Below are positions 23,231 through 30,366 of a stretch of 30,366 nt of DNA, in pieces. A model generated the notes under the pieces. It was not told the origin of the DNA and searched no databases. It saw only the letters and a list, made by a program, of their open reading frames with translations. Positions within the stretch are counted from its first letter, which is position 1. Each line of letters starts with the position of its first letter. A program made the position numbers and the translations under genes. The DNA comes from Clostridiales bacterium. GTDB taxonomy: Bacteria; Bacillota; Clostridia; Oscillospirales; Acutalibacteraceae. The stretch lies in contig JAHZIE010000019.1 of NCBI GenBank assembly GCA_019419895.1, positions 1 through 30,366 on the forward strand, written 5' to 3'.

Positions 23231-24391
23231 ATGGGAACAACCATTCCCCGATATGAGGATATGAGTCCATCGGCGAAAAAAATCAGGGATTTTTACGCGA
23301 TAACCTCAGACGCGCCTATCTATCAGAAAGAATTTGGCTTTTATGTTCTGGAAGACTGGATACAACAGGGGTATTTGAAGCCGCGGGATCAGGTAGAGGA
23401 TTATGACGCCTATCTGCGGGATGTATTTGGTTATGACGAGCCTGCTGTCTTTGATTTATTTGGTCTGGGCTGGACATCGGCGGGATTTTTCCCGGAATTT
23501 GAGGTCAAGGTTCTGGAAGACAGAGGAGAACATGAGGTCGTACAGGACAGCGCTGGACGGTCAGTCCTCTATTTTAAAGGACGCCGCAACGGGTTTATGC
23601 CCGAATATCTGGATCATCCGGTCAAGGACTGGAAAACATGGGAAGAAAATGTCAAATGGCGTTTGGATAAAAATACGCCGGGGCGTATCGAAAGTACCAA
23701 AAAACAGGTGGAAAGCGCGGTTTTAGGCGCGAAGACAGGAGGAGCGGTTGTCCAGCGGATGGTGGGCGGATATATGTATCTGCGCAGCCTGATGGGGCCG
23801 GAACAGTTGCTTTATATGTTTTATGATGAGCCGGAGCTGATTCATGACTGTATGAAAACCTGGCTGGATCTGGCGGACGCGGTGATTGCGGAGCATCAGC
23901 GCCATGTTGCCTTGGATGAATTTTTCATCGGGGAGGATATCTGCTATAACCATGGAGCCCTGATTTCTCCTGATATGATGAAGGAGTTCCTGCTTCCCTA
24001 TTATCAGCAGCTCTATACCAATATTAAACGCCGCAATCTGGATCCTGTGCGTACCGTCCATTTTCAGGTGGATACGGACGGTTACTGCGGGGATGTCATC
24101 CCGATCTATCGGGAAATTGGATGCGATTATATGAGCCCCTTTGAGGTGGCTTCCAGCTGTGATGTTGTAGAGCTGGGAAAGAAGTATCCGGATCTGCGCA
24201 TGTCCGGAGGAATTGATAAACGGCTGATCGCAAAGGGCGGGGATGATATCAAACGGCATTTGGATTATATCATGCCCGCCATGAGAAGGCGCGGCGGTTA
24301 TATTCCCACCTGTGATCATGGCGTGCCGGAAGAGGTTACCTTTGAAAACTATATGCTGTATCGAAAGCTGATGAAGGAATACTGCGAATAA
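23231..24391 (+). CDS. Uroporphyrinogen decarboxylase-superfamily protein (UroD-like) B
   Basis: A 386-aa protein with the UroD-type barrel pattern: a GEDICYNHGALISPDMMKEF segment near 234-253 followed by LPYY, then TVHFQVDTDG (His277, Asp281), then CDYMSPFEVASSCD, MSGGIDKRLIAKG and a C-terminal PTCDHGVP (Cys361, His363) with a following FENY. True UroD enzymes have an N-terminal arginine-rich substrate loop that is not seen here, so heme synthesis is unlikely. The fold and Cys/His motifs fit the uncharacterised methyltransferase-like members common in gut Clostridia. The ATG has a strong AGGAGGAG. A terminator follows, and the FAD oxidoreductase gene lies 433 bp downstream. Confidence 0.82.
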   Translation: MGTTIPRYEDMSPSAKKIRDFYAITSDAPIYQKEFGFYVLEDWIQQGYLKPRDQVEDYDAYLRDVFGYDEPAVFDLFGLGWTSAGFFPEFEVKVLEDRGEHEVVQDSAGRSVLYFKGRRNGFMPEYLDHPVKDWKTWEENVKWRLDKNTPGRIESTKKQVESAVLGAKTGGAVVQRMVGGYMYLRSLMGPEQLLYMFYDEPELIHDCMKTWLDLADAVIAEHQRHVALDEFFIGEDICYNHGALISPDMMKEFLLPYYQQLYTNIKRRNLDPVRTVHFQVDTDGYCGDVIPIYREIGCDYMSPFEVASSCDVVELGKKYPDLRMSGGIDKRLIAKGGDDIKRHLDYIMPAMRRRGGYIPTCDHGVPEEVTFENYMLYRKLMKEYCE

Positions 24392-24438
24392 GCGCTTAGC
24401 CAATGAATTAAAACCTAATTTGCCGTTAACAAGACAGA

Positions 24439-24480
24439 TCCCATTGTCCCTGATTCTCCAGTAAGGGCAATGGGAGTTTT
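24439..24480 (+). terminator. Terminator after UroD-like gene B
   Basis: TCCCATTGTCCCT (24439-24451) pairs with AGGGCAATGGGA (24464-24475), 12 bp with a single bulged T, followed by GTTTT. Confidence 0.75.
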
Positions 24481-24714
24481 GTATCTGAAGATAAGAACAT
24501 TTGTGAGCATTGCAGCTCAGGATATCCTTCTGTCCTAATTTTTGTTATGAAAGCTGTTGCGTGAAGATGATAGAGCCTCCATGCACATCCGGAGGTACTG
24601 CCGCGGGGGAAGAAATTTGCCTGGGGTTTGGGGTGAAGGGCAGATGAAGAAAAAATACCGCAAAAAATTCTACCTTTGAAGGAAAATGGATAAAAAAGTC
24701 CACCCGACGCCTTC

Positions 24715-24743
24715 TTTACAGTAAATTTGCGCCAGAGTATAAT
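24715..24743 (+). promoter_or_regulatory. Promoter of the FAD oxidoreductase
   Basis: TTTACA (24715-24720), exactly 17 bp, and TATAAT (24738-24743), giving a leader of roughly 75 bases. Confidence 0.78.
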
Positions 24744-24824
24744 TGATTGAAACAGAAAATTTCTGTGACGGGGAATTTTTAAAATAACAGGGGACCAACC
24801 TGATATAAGGAGAAGAGAGGAAAA

Positions 24825-27056
24825 ATGGCAGAGAGACAGTGTCAACATGTTGAGGTGGATTTCACAGTGGTGGGAGCGGGAATTGCCGGAATGATTGCGG
24901 CGGTTTCCGCCGCGAGACAGGGACTGAAGGTAGCGTTGATCAACGACCGTCCGGTTCCGGGAGGAAACGCCTCCAGTGAGATAGGGGTGGCAATTTCAGG
25001 CGCGTGCCATCAGTCCTGCAATCCTTCCGTTTACTCCAAGGAGTGCGGTATTATGGAAGAGCTGCGCAATATGATCACAGAATATGCCGCCTCGGGCGGT
25101 TATGGAGAGTTTGCGCTGCTGGACGCGGTGTTTTTTGATTTTTTGGAGAGGGAAAAAAACCTTGTTCTATATTTAAATACCACTGTGATGGAGGTTTCGG
25201 AAGAAAAGGGAGAGATTATTTCCATCAGAGCTTATCATTCCCGTTCAGAGCAGTGGTTTGAGTTTGTTTCGCCGCTTTATGCGGATTGCAGCGGGGATGG
25301 GATCCTGGCTTTTAAGGCGGGAGCAAGGTTCCGGCAGGGACGGGACGCCAAACGGGATTTTGGCGAATTCTGGGCGCCGGAAGAAGGGGATTCCACCACC
25401 ATGGGAAATACCGTATTTTTTGAAATTGAAGATATGGGGCACCCGGTAGAATACCACCGTCCAGCCTTTGCATATGACATCACGCGGATGGAATTTATGA
25501 AATGGCTGGATAAAAAAGAAAATTTCCGCAGCTTTGGCGTATCTGGAAAATTTTGGACTCTGGAAATTGGCGGAGACAGAAATATTATTAAGGACAACGA
25601 GGAGATTACTATGGAGCTCCGCCGACTTGTGTTTGGAATCTGGGATTATGTAAAAAACAGCGGAAGATATCCCAACGCTTCTAATTATGCGCTAAAAAGG
25701 GTCTATACCATGGCGGGAATCAGGGAATCCCGCCGATTTATCGGAGAGTACACTTTGACGGAAACGGATATCGAAGAAAAAAGAAGGTTTGAGGATTCGG
25801 TATGTATCGGCGGCTGGCCGATGGATGTCCACGCTCCAAAGGGGTTGTATGATGAGGCTCCCGCCTCCCATTTTATCCCGGTTACTTCAATTTACAACAT
25901 TCCCTACCGGTGCCTGTATGCGAGAGATGTCAAAAATCTGTTCCTTGCGGGAAGAAATATCAGTGCTACCCATATCGCGATGGGATCCACACGGGTGATG
26001 GCAACTTGCGGCTGTATGGGACAGGCGGTGGGTACGGCCGCGGCGCTCTGTGCCAAGGAGAGTGTCAACCCTGGCCAGGTGGATATAAAGGCTCTGCAGC
26101 GCAAACTGATTGCTGATGATCAGACGATTGTCGGTTGGTCCGACTGTTTGGCGCCGGAGCTTTCGAAAGGATGGCAAGTGACGGCTTCATCAGAAAAAAT
26201 CTGTCAGGCGGTGAGAGAGGATAAGTGGATTTCCTTGGACCGCAATTATGGACTCTCCATCCCTGTCCAGACAGAACGGCTGGACAGCGTTTCTGTAAAA
26301 GTGAAAAACCGCGGGGGAAAACCGGAGGAACTGTCCGTTGATATCTTGGAGGGCAGGTGCAGAAGCTCATATTTGCCGGAAAAACGGGTGAAAACGGTCG
26401 TCGTGCCGGTGAAAGCGGAGCATGACGGATGGCTGAAACTGCCGTTGAACGCTGCCCCAGGAGAGGACGGAAAGGTGCATTTTGTGTTGAGAAAGCATCC
26501 GGCTTTTCAGATTTGCACCAGCACGGAGCGTCCGCTGGGGGTTATTTCTCATCATTATTATACCGAGTCGGAAAAGAGAGGATACAATCATGATTCCTGT
26601 CCCCTTGCTCCGGCCTGCGGCTATTTTGCCAAGGATCATAAAAGGATTGCGCCCCTTTGCTTTTGCGGCCTGGAGCCTGAGCAGAGGCTTTACCGTCCGG
26701 AAAATATTCTGAATGATTACAGCCGGCCTTATGGACAGCCCAACCTGTGGATTTCCGCAGAGGGAGAAAGCCAGTGGATTTCCCTCCATTCGGATAGTCC
26801 GAGGCGTATTGAAGAGTTACAGCTTTTGTTTGATACCGGGCTGGACGAGGAGGAACGCCGGTTAGAGCCCGCGCCGACGCTGGTGAAATCCTATTCTGTG
26901 GAGATCAATGGAAGGGTAATCTATCAGAAGGCGGATAATTATTACCGTCTCAACCGTATTTCCTTGCAGGAGAATGAAGTGACGGATATCAGAATTCGGA
27001 TAGAATCCTCTCACGGCGGAGGAGAAGCGCGCATCTATGCCCTGCGATTGCGGTAA
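24825..27056 (+). CDS. FAD-dependent oxidoreductase with a beta-rich C-terminal region
   Basis: A 743-aa flavoprotein of the FAD_oxidored family (PF12831-like). The N-terminal dinucleotide fold has VVGAGIAGMIAA with GAGIAG at 17-22, and the FAD-contacting segment RPVPGGNASSEIG at 42-54. The later FLAGRNISATHIAMGSTRVMATCG and GQAVGTAAALC are the second flavin-binding block. CHQSC (61-65) is a local Cys pair of unknown role. From ~440 the protein changes to beta-rich sequence. Its last ~150 residues (RPENILNDYSRPYGQPNLW and following) resemble a discoidin-like carbohydrate-binding fold. No signal peptide, so cytoplasmic. The substrate is unknown; sugars or glycosides are plausible. AGAGG precedes the ATG. 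It has its own promoter. Confidence 0.87.
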   Translation: MAERQCQHVEVDFTVVGAGIAGMIAAVSAARQGLKVALINDRPVPGGNASSEIGVAISGACHQSCNPSVYSKECGIMEELRNMITEYAASGGYGEFALLDAVFFDFLEREKNLVLYLNTTVMEVSEEKGEIISIRAYHSRSEQWFEFVSPLYADCSGDGILAFKAGARFRQGRDAKRDFGEFWAPEEGDSTTMGNTVFFEIEDMGHPVEYHRPAFAYDITRMEFMKWLDKKENFRSFGVSGKFWTLEIGGDRNIIKDNEEITMELRRLVFGIWDYVKNSGRYPNASNYALKRVYTMAGIRESRRFIGEYTLTETDIEEKRRFEDSVCIGGWPMDVHAPKGLYDEAPASHFIPVTSIYNIPYRCLYARDVKNLFLAGRNISATHIAMGSTRVMATCGCMGQAVGTAAALCAKESVNPGQVDIKALQRKLIADDQTIVGWSDCLAPELSKGWQVTASSEKICQAVREDKWISLDRNYGLSIPVQTERLDSVSVKVKNRGGKPEELSVDILEGRCRSSYLPEKRVKTVVVPVKAEHDGWLKLPLNAAPGEDGKVHFVLRKHPAFQICTSTERPLGVISHHYYTESEKRGYNHDSCPLAPACGYFAKDHKRIAPLCFCGLEPEQRLYRPENILNDYSRPYGQPNLWISAEGESQWISLHSDSPRRIEELQLLFDTGLDEEERRLEPAPTLVKSYSVEINGRVIYQKADNYYRLNRISLQENEVTDIRIRIESSHGGGEARIYALRLR

Positions 27057-27443
27057 GAAGGAAAGGCTGACGGAACCCTTTCCCTTTCTGGAAGATGAAA
27101 GTCTCCGGTAGGATTCTGTTTGGAAAAGCGCGGATGTTTAAAATACGTCCTCCCCTTTTTCACAAGCATAAGGTCTTGTCCAACGGAAATGAAATTTCCA
27201 ATTTTTATCAAAATCTTTTGTAGTAAACAGCCGCCTCTCCCTTAAGTGGTGAGGCGGCTGTTTCTATGTCCGGTTATATTTCTTATTTTATTCGGCAGTT
27301 TTCCGCCGCTTCCTGGACAGAAAAAACTGAGAGCAGAGTGTGGGGATAGAAGAAAAAGCTGAAAATACGCGCCGGAAAGAGGCGGAAGAGACTGTATAAA
27401 TTTTAATAAAGAGGGAATCCCCGTGGATATTTTAAAAGGAATG
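27057..27443. other. 387-bp spacer between convergent genes
   Basis: No gene is supported. Near the FAD gene end a weak stem (GGAAAGG with CCTTTCC, about 27064-27087) may act in termination, and a perfect hairpin lies at 27225-27263. The rest up to the MATE stop shows no structure that I can support. Confidence 0.55.
27225..27263. terminator. Bidirectional terminator between the FAD oxidoreductase and MATE genes
   Basis: AAACAGCCGCCTC (27225-27237) pairs perfectly with GAGGCGGCTGTTT (27251-27263), 13 bp with a 13-base loop. The A/T ends give a short T run on both strands. Confidence 0.75.
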
Positions 27444-28808
27444 CTATGACTGGGGGAGGGAGGCGCAAGGGGTTCCCATCCTTTTAAATAGGAAACGGAG
27501 ATAGAGAAGGCAGATGGCCAGGGAAATAAGGGTGGCGGCGGGGGCGGCGAATCCCATAGGATATAGGGAGGATGCGCCGAGGCGGCTGAAAAAATAAGTT
27601 GTGGGAATCCTTACGGCAAAGGTAGCGATCATGCTGTGACAGAAAGAAACGACAGATTTGCCGCAGCCGCTGAAGAAGGAATTCATGCAGAACACAAAAC
27701 TAACAAGAATACAGTCAATAGAGTAGGAGCGCAGATAATCTCCGGCTGAGGAAATAACCTCGGGATCCTTTGAAAAAATTGAGGTGAGGGAGTCTGGGAG
27801 AAATTGAGAGTATATACAGAATAAAACACCGAAAACAAGGGAAAATCCCACGCCAAACCATAGGGATCGTCTTGCCCTTTGCGGATAGCCCGCACCCATA
27901 TTCTGGGCGACCGTCGTGGCGACGGCTGAGGAAAAGGCGCTGGGCGGCAGCATGGCGAAGATAATGATTTTCTCCACCACACCCACGGCGGCGGAAGCGA
28001 TCAAGCCAAGTCCGTTGATGATGGAGGTAATTACAAGAAAAGAGATATTTACCAGGGCGTCCTGAAGAGCAAGAGGAAGCCCGACCTTTAAGATTTGGAG
28101 GACAGAAGAGGACTCCAAACGGATGTCGGCGCGATGAAAGGGGAAGGAAAATCCTTTTTCCTTCATGTAAAGAAGTGAAGCAAGGAAACTGACCCCTTGG
28201 GCGGCGACAGTTGCGATGGCCGCCCCTTCCGCTCCCATATGGAAGGCGCCTGTGAGAAGGAAATCGGCTGAAATATTGATGACACAGGCCAGAAGAATGA
28301 AATAAACCGGAGTTTTGGAATCTCCCATCCCGCGAAAAATGCCGCTGACTCCATTATAGCCGATAATGAAGGGAATACCACAGGAACAGATGAAGATGTA
28401 TCTTTGCGCGTCGGCAACGGCTTGAGCCGGGGTTTGCATGAGGAGGACCGCTTCCTTGGTGAGCAGCAGCATTGCCGGAGTCAAAATAAGAGCCAGAATC
28501 GCGAACAAAATGGCAAGGGTTCCGATGGCTGAGGCTGTTCCCCTTTCATTTTTTTCTCCAATACGGCGGCCGATCAGCACAGTGCCGCCCATGGAAATCC
28601 CCAAAATAATACCTGTGATGGTCTGCATCACCTGACTTCCGATGGCAACAGCTGAAACAGCGGAGGAGTCAGCATACTGCCCGACAACAAACAAATCGGC
28701 GGCGCCATACAGGGCCTGAAGAAAGCTTGACAGCAGAAAGGGAAGGGCAAAACGGAACAGTACTCTGCCGACAGGTCCTTCCGTCAGTGAACGGGACGCG
28801 CTTGACAT
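27444..28808 (-). CDS. MATE-family multidrug/toxin exporter
   Basis: A 454-aa, twelve-helix transporter of the MATE family (MepA/DinF-like), which uses a sodium or proton gradient to expel organic cations. The N-terminal half shows FALPFLLSSFLQALYGAAD, then LFVVGQYADSSAVSAVAIG, and later SMGGTVLIGRRIGEK. The second half repeats the pattern with SSAVATTVAQNMGAG and GYPQRARRS. The start has a strong TAGGAGGT seven bases upstream. The gene has its own promoter and a structured leader that contains an intrinsic terminator before the ribosome binding site, so it is probably controlled by transcription attenuation. Lipid-linked or guanidinium-type substrates are both possible for the family. Confidence 0.94.
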   Translation of the reverse strand: MSSASRSLTEGPVGRVLFRFALPFLLSSFLQALYGAADLFVVGQYADSSAVSAVAIGSQVMQTITGIILGISMGGTVLIGRRIGEKNERGTASAIGTLAILFAILALILTPAMLLLTKEAVLLMQTPAQAVADAQRYIFICSCGIPFIIGYNGVSGIFRGMGDSKTPVYFILLACVINISADFLLTGAFHMGAEGAAIATVAAQGVSFLASLLYMKEKGFSFPFHRADIRLESSSVLQILKVGLPLALQDALVNISFLVITSIINGLGLIASAAVGVVEKIIIFAMLPPSAFSSAVATTVAQNMGAGYPQRARRSLWFGVGFSLVFGVLFCIYSQFLPDSLTSIFSKDPEVISSAGDYLRSYSIDCILVSFVFCMNSFFSGCGKSVVSFCHSMIATFAVRIPTTYFFSRLGASSLYPMGFAAPAATLISLAICLLYLRFLFKRMGTPCASLPQS

Positions 28809-28814
28809 GGCGAA

Positions 28815-28900
28815 AACCTCCTAACATAAAAAAACGGATAAGAAGCAGAAGAACTGCCATCTTATCCAGCATATAAGCGAGATTATATACCCTCCGATGC
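28815..28900 (-). ncRNA. Candidate riboswitch leader of the MATE gene (possibly guanidine-IV/mepA type)
   Basis: The predicted transcript starts near 28900 and carries a first hairpin: GTATATAA (28890-28883) pairs with TTATATGC (28876-28869) around loop TCTCGC. An upstream GGAG could pair with the loop's CTC as a pseudoknot. One base further on is a terminator (28867-28828), and the ribosome binding site follows. CTTAT in the first hairpin's 3' arm (28877-28873) can also pair with ATAAG of the terminator's 5' arm (28865-28861), which gives a competing fold. Short leaders with a terminator before MATE genes of Clostridia are the known setting of the guanidine-IV (mepA) riboswitch. I cannot confirm the class consensus from memory. 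Confidence 0.5.
28828..28867 (-). terminator. Leader terminator (attenuator) upstream of the MATE gene
   Basis: On the minus strand GGATAAGA pairs with TCTTATCC, with an inner GCA/TGC step and an asymmetric internal loop, followed by G and seven T. It ends about 20 bases before the start codon, upstream of the ribosome binding site, so it can only regulate this gene. Confidence 0.8.
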
Positions 28901-28906
28901 GAATTT

Positions 28907-28935
28907 ATTATAGCATAAGAAAAATCTGCGGGCAA
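28907..28935 (-). promoter_or_regulatory. Promoter of the MATE gene (extended -10)
   Basis: On the minus strand TTGCCC (28935-28930), exactly 17 bp, and TATAAT (28912-28907) preceded by TGC. It gives a leader of about 90 bases. Confidence 0.75.
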
Positions 28936-28973
28936 CAACAATCTTTCATTGGAATTCTCATTCTGGAAATTAC

Positions 28974-29319
28974 GGCTTATTGTTGCTTTCTGTAAGAGCC
29001 GCCCAGTTAGAACTGGGATAGCTAAGAAGCGTTGCACACAATTAGTGGAAGGCAATAGAAATGGAACGATTTGACGTAAGAAAGAGTTCGAAGAGAAGAA
29101 TTCATAAGAAGGAATAGCGAAAAAGTATAAATCTCTGTAAGCGTTAAACGAACACGCATGATTACAGAGTGAACAATATAGCGTGATGTTTTTAACGCCC
29201 CTTTCAAGGGATGACAACTACCGCCCATGTGATGCTGAGCCAGCCGGTTGTTTAAGAAGCCTTCGCCTGCTCTGCGGTTGGCTTCCGTTACAAAGCCGGC
29301 GTATATAAGGAATGAGATA
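28974..29319. other. Structured non-coding region, possible repeat element or RNA
   Basis: About 345 bp between the MATE promoter and the HAD gene end, with several nested inverted repeats. A CCCAGT/ACTGGG hairpin is at 29002-29017. CTCTGTAA-GCGT pairs with ACGC...TTACAGAG at 29133-29169. CCCTT/AAGGG forms a tight stem near 29200, and AGCCAGCCG pairs with CGGTTGGCT around 29239-29284. The ends carry imperfect inverted CGGCTT...TGT sequences (28974-28984 and 29290-29298). A minus-strand frame of 68 codons (29228-29022) has no ribosome binding site. I see no transposase. It could be a small non-autonomous mobile element or a non-coding RNA. Confidence 0.4.
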
Positions 29320-29979
29320 TTATGCCAGCTCCTTCCATGAGGAAAAATACCAGTCGGCAAGCCGGCGGGTTTGTTCCTCCTCAGGGGAATTGCTTGGATC
29401 CCAGATAGCGGCGACAGGAAAACCAGCCGCCTTGGCGACGCACATGGAATAATAGGCGTCCTCAAAAACGACGGTGTGGGCGGCGGAAACTCCCAGCTCA
29501 CGGCAGGTGTGGAGAAAAATCTCTGGACTGTCTTTTCCGCTGCCGAATTCAGAACAGGTGATAATTTTATCAAAATAGGAAGAAAGCTGCAGGCGATCAA
29601 AGATGGTTTCGACTAAAAACTTGTCGGAGCCTGTAATGACAGCCATAGGAATGTTTTGGGATTTTAACCGGTTCAGTACGTCAAAAATTCCCTCCTTTTC
29701 CATAATTTCCTTTTGGTAGGCGCTTGCGATAAGACTGTTGATCCCCTCAATGATCTCATCCTCTGAAAAGGTAATTCCATAGTCTTCTTTAAGAAATTTG
29801 GCGCATTGCCTCATGGTCATAGATTTCAAACGTTCCTGTAAGTCGGGTTTGGGCTCCTTTCCTATCTTTCTGAGATAACGGCTGTCAACCGTCATCCAGT
29901 GTCCCATGGAATCGATGAGAGTGCCGTCCATGTCAAAGATGGCGGCCTGCATGATGTCGAAAATATCAGTTTGATTCAT
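29320..29979 (-). CDS. HAD-superfamily hydrolase, subclass IA (beta-phosphoglucomutase/phosphatase-like)
   Basis: A 219-aa HAD hydrolase. Motif I is IFDMDGTLIDS with the nucleophile Asp and general acid Asp. Motif II is AVITGSD, motif III the Lys of GSGKDSPEIF, and motif IV VVFEDAYYS, all in normal order with a helical cap between motifs I and II. The group includes sugar-phosphate phosphatases, beta-phosphoglucomutases and glycerol-phosphate phosphatases. The start at 29979 lies seven bases after GGGGAGG; the frame is open further 5' to 30060 but overlaps glpK and lacks a site. It is 46 bp downstream of glpK on the same strand, so the pair may be co-expressed and a role with phosphorylated C3 or sugar compounds is possible. 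Confidence 0.88.
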   Translation of the reverse strand: MNQTDIFDIMQAAIFDMDGTLIDSMGHWMTVDSRYLRKIGKEPKPDLQERLKSMTMRQCAKFLKEDYGITFSEDEIIEGINSLIASAYQKEIMEKEGIFDVLNRLKSQNIPMAVITGSDKFLVETIFDRLQLSSYFDKIITCSEFGSGKDSPEIFLHTCRELGVSAAHTVVFEDAYYSMCVAKAAGFPVAAIWDPSNSPEEEQTRRLADWYFSSWKELA

Positions 29980-30025
29980 TTCTCTGCCTCCCCGTGAAAA
30001 AATTGAAATTCCGGAACAGCCCGGC

Positions 30026-30366
30026 TTATTCCACTTCATCTTCCCGCCACAGCTTGGCACAGGCTACTGCATGGCTCCAGCCGGATAAGAGCTTCTTTTT
30101 CTGGGCTTCCGGCATTTTCGGCGTGTAAATTTTGTCCAAAGACCAGTGATCCCGCAGATCGTCCATATCTCTCCAAAAACCAGAGGAGAGCCCCGCCAGA
30201 TAGGCGGCGCCCAGAGCGGTGGTCTCTCTTATCATAGGCCGCCGCAGGACAGCGCCGGAAATATCAGCCTGAAACTGCATAATCACATCGCTGACGCTGG
30301 CGCCGCCGTCCACCTTGATTTCACCGATGGGAAGTCCTGTATCCGCCGCCATGGCGTCGATGACGT
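30026..30366 (-). CDS. glpK: Glycerol kinase, C-terminal fragment
   Basis: The 3' end of glycerol kinase, which phosphorylates glycerol to glycerol 3-phosphate with ATP. The frame runs off the right edge of the window, so the N-terminal part and start are not seen. The visible ~113 residues hold the family's C-terminal landmarks: KVDGGASVSDVIMQFQADI, with the ATP-site DGGAS, then RPMIRETTALGAAYLAGL, and the terminal W...KIYTPKM segment. These are characteristic of GlpK within the FGGY kinases. The HAD phosphatase gene follows at 46 bp. Confidence 0.94.
   Translation of the reverse strand, partial: VIDAMAADTGLPIGEIKVDGGASVSDVIMQFQADISGAVLRRPMIRETTALGAAYLAGLSSGFWRDMDDLRDHWSLDKIYTPKMPEAQKKKLLSGWSHAVACAKLWREDEVE

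Larger units (their letters stand above)
24392..24824. other. 433-bp intergenic region
   Basis: Holds the terminator of the preceding gene (24439-24480) and the promoter of the FAD oxidoreductase (24715-24743). A minus-strand frame through it (24426-24848) has no ribosome binding site and no recognisable motif. Nothing else is seen. Confidence 0.6.

Noticed and set aside
21757..24391. Heme biosynthesis locus, because two genes resemble uroporphyrinogen decarboxylase
   Set aside because: No other heme gene is nearby and the diagnostic substrate-binding arginines at the N-terminus of true HemE are not visible.
24426..24848. A 140-codon minus-strand frame
   Set aside because: It spans the terminator of one gene, the promoter of the next and the start of the FAD oxidoreductase; no ribosome binding site.
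28815..28900. Purine riboswitch in the MATE leader, suggested by a TATAAT-like start
   Set aside because: The conserved joining segments of the purine aptamer (such as the GTTTCTACC block) are absent and the leader is too short for the three-way junction plus a terminator.
29022..29228. A 68-codon minus-strand frame in the structured region
   Set aside because: No ribosome binding site, and it follows the inverted repeats; treated as a chance frame in a repeat or RNA element.

Overview
The window looks like chromosomal DNA of a Gram-positive anaerobe of the class Clostridia (Bacillota), probably a gut species. The reasons are the ffh-rpsP-KH gene order, strong GGAGG ribosome binding sites, TTG and GTG starts, sigma-A-type promoters, T-tailed intrinsic terminators, and a gene set typical of gut Clostridia (MATE exporter, short paired ChrA genes, nuclease-DinG fusion helicase, UroD-like proteins). 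The family cannot be fixed from the sequence alone. No rRNA, tRNA, CRISPR array, phage or intact insertion sequence was seen.

Layout. 1-2557: the 3' end of ffh, an SGNH esterase, rpsP and a KH-domain RNA-binding gene, closed by a terminator; the usual rimM-trmD-rplS continuation is absent. 2658-6385: a serine beta-lactamase-like hydrolase, malic enzyme and a small membrane protein. 6393-11028: a eukaryote-type glycogen branching enzyme followed at 22 bp by a Cas4-like nuclease/DinG-type helicase fusion. 10887-11637: a gene-poor stretch with hairpins and a coding-like relic. 11638-13769: a LysR regulator divergent from two overlapping chromate-transporter halves. 14010-14795: a Cof-type phosphatase. 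15315-18972: a MoxR-DUF58-DUF4129 operon with no transglutaminase.

19096-21500 (minus strand): an efflux module of a TetR regulator, a small membrane protein and an MFS exporter. Two related ACATAC...GTATGT palindromes lie on the two promoters, which suggests that the regulator represses both itself and the pump. 21757-27056: two divergent UroD-superfamily genes followed by a large FAD-dependent oxidoreductase with a beta-rich C-terminal region. This is the best candidate here for an uncharacterised catabolic locus. 27444-28935 (minus): a MATE exporter with its own promoter and a short structured leader ending in an intrinsic terminator just before the ribosome binding site. This is a strong riboswitch candidate, and guanidine-IV (the mepA motif) is the class most worth testing. 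28974-29319: a compact non-coding stretch with several nested inverted repeats. 29320-30366 (minus): a HAD phosphatase downstream of the truncated 3' end of glpK.

Gene functions are family-level assignments from motifs visible in the translations. Promoters, operators and RNA structures were found by eye and have not been scored by software.
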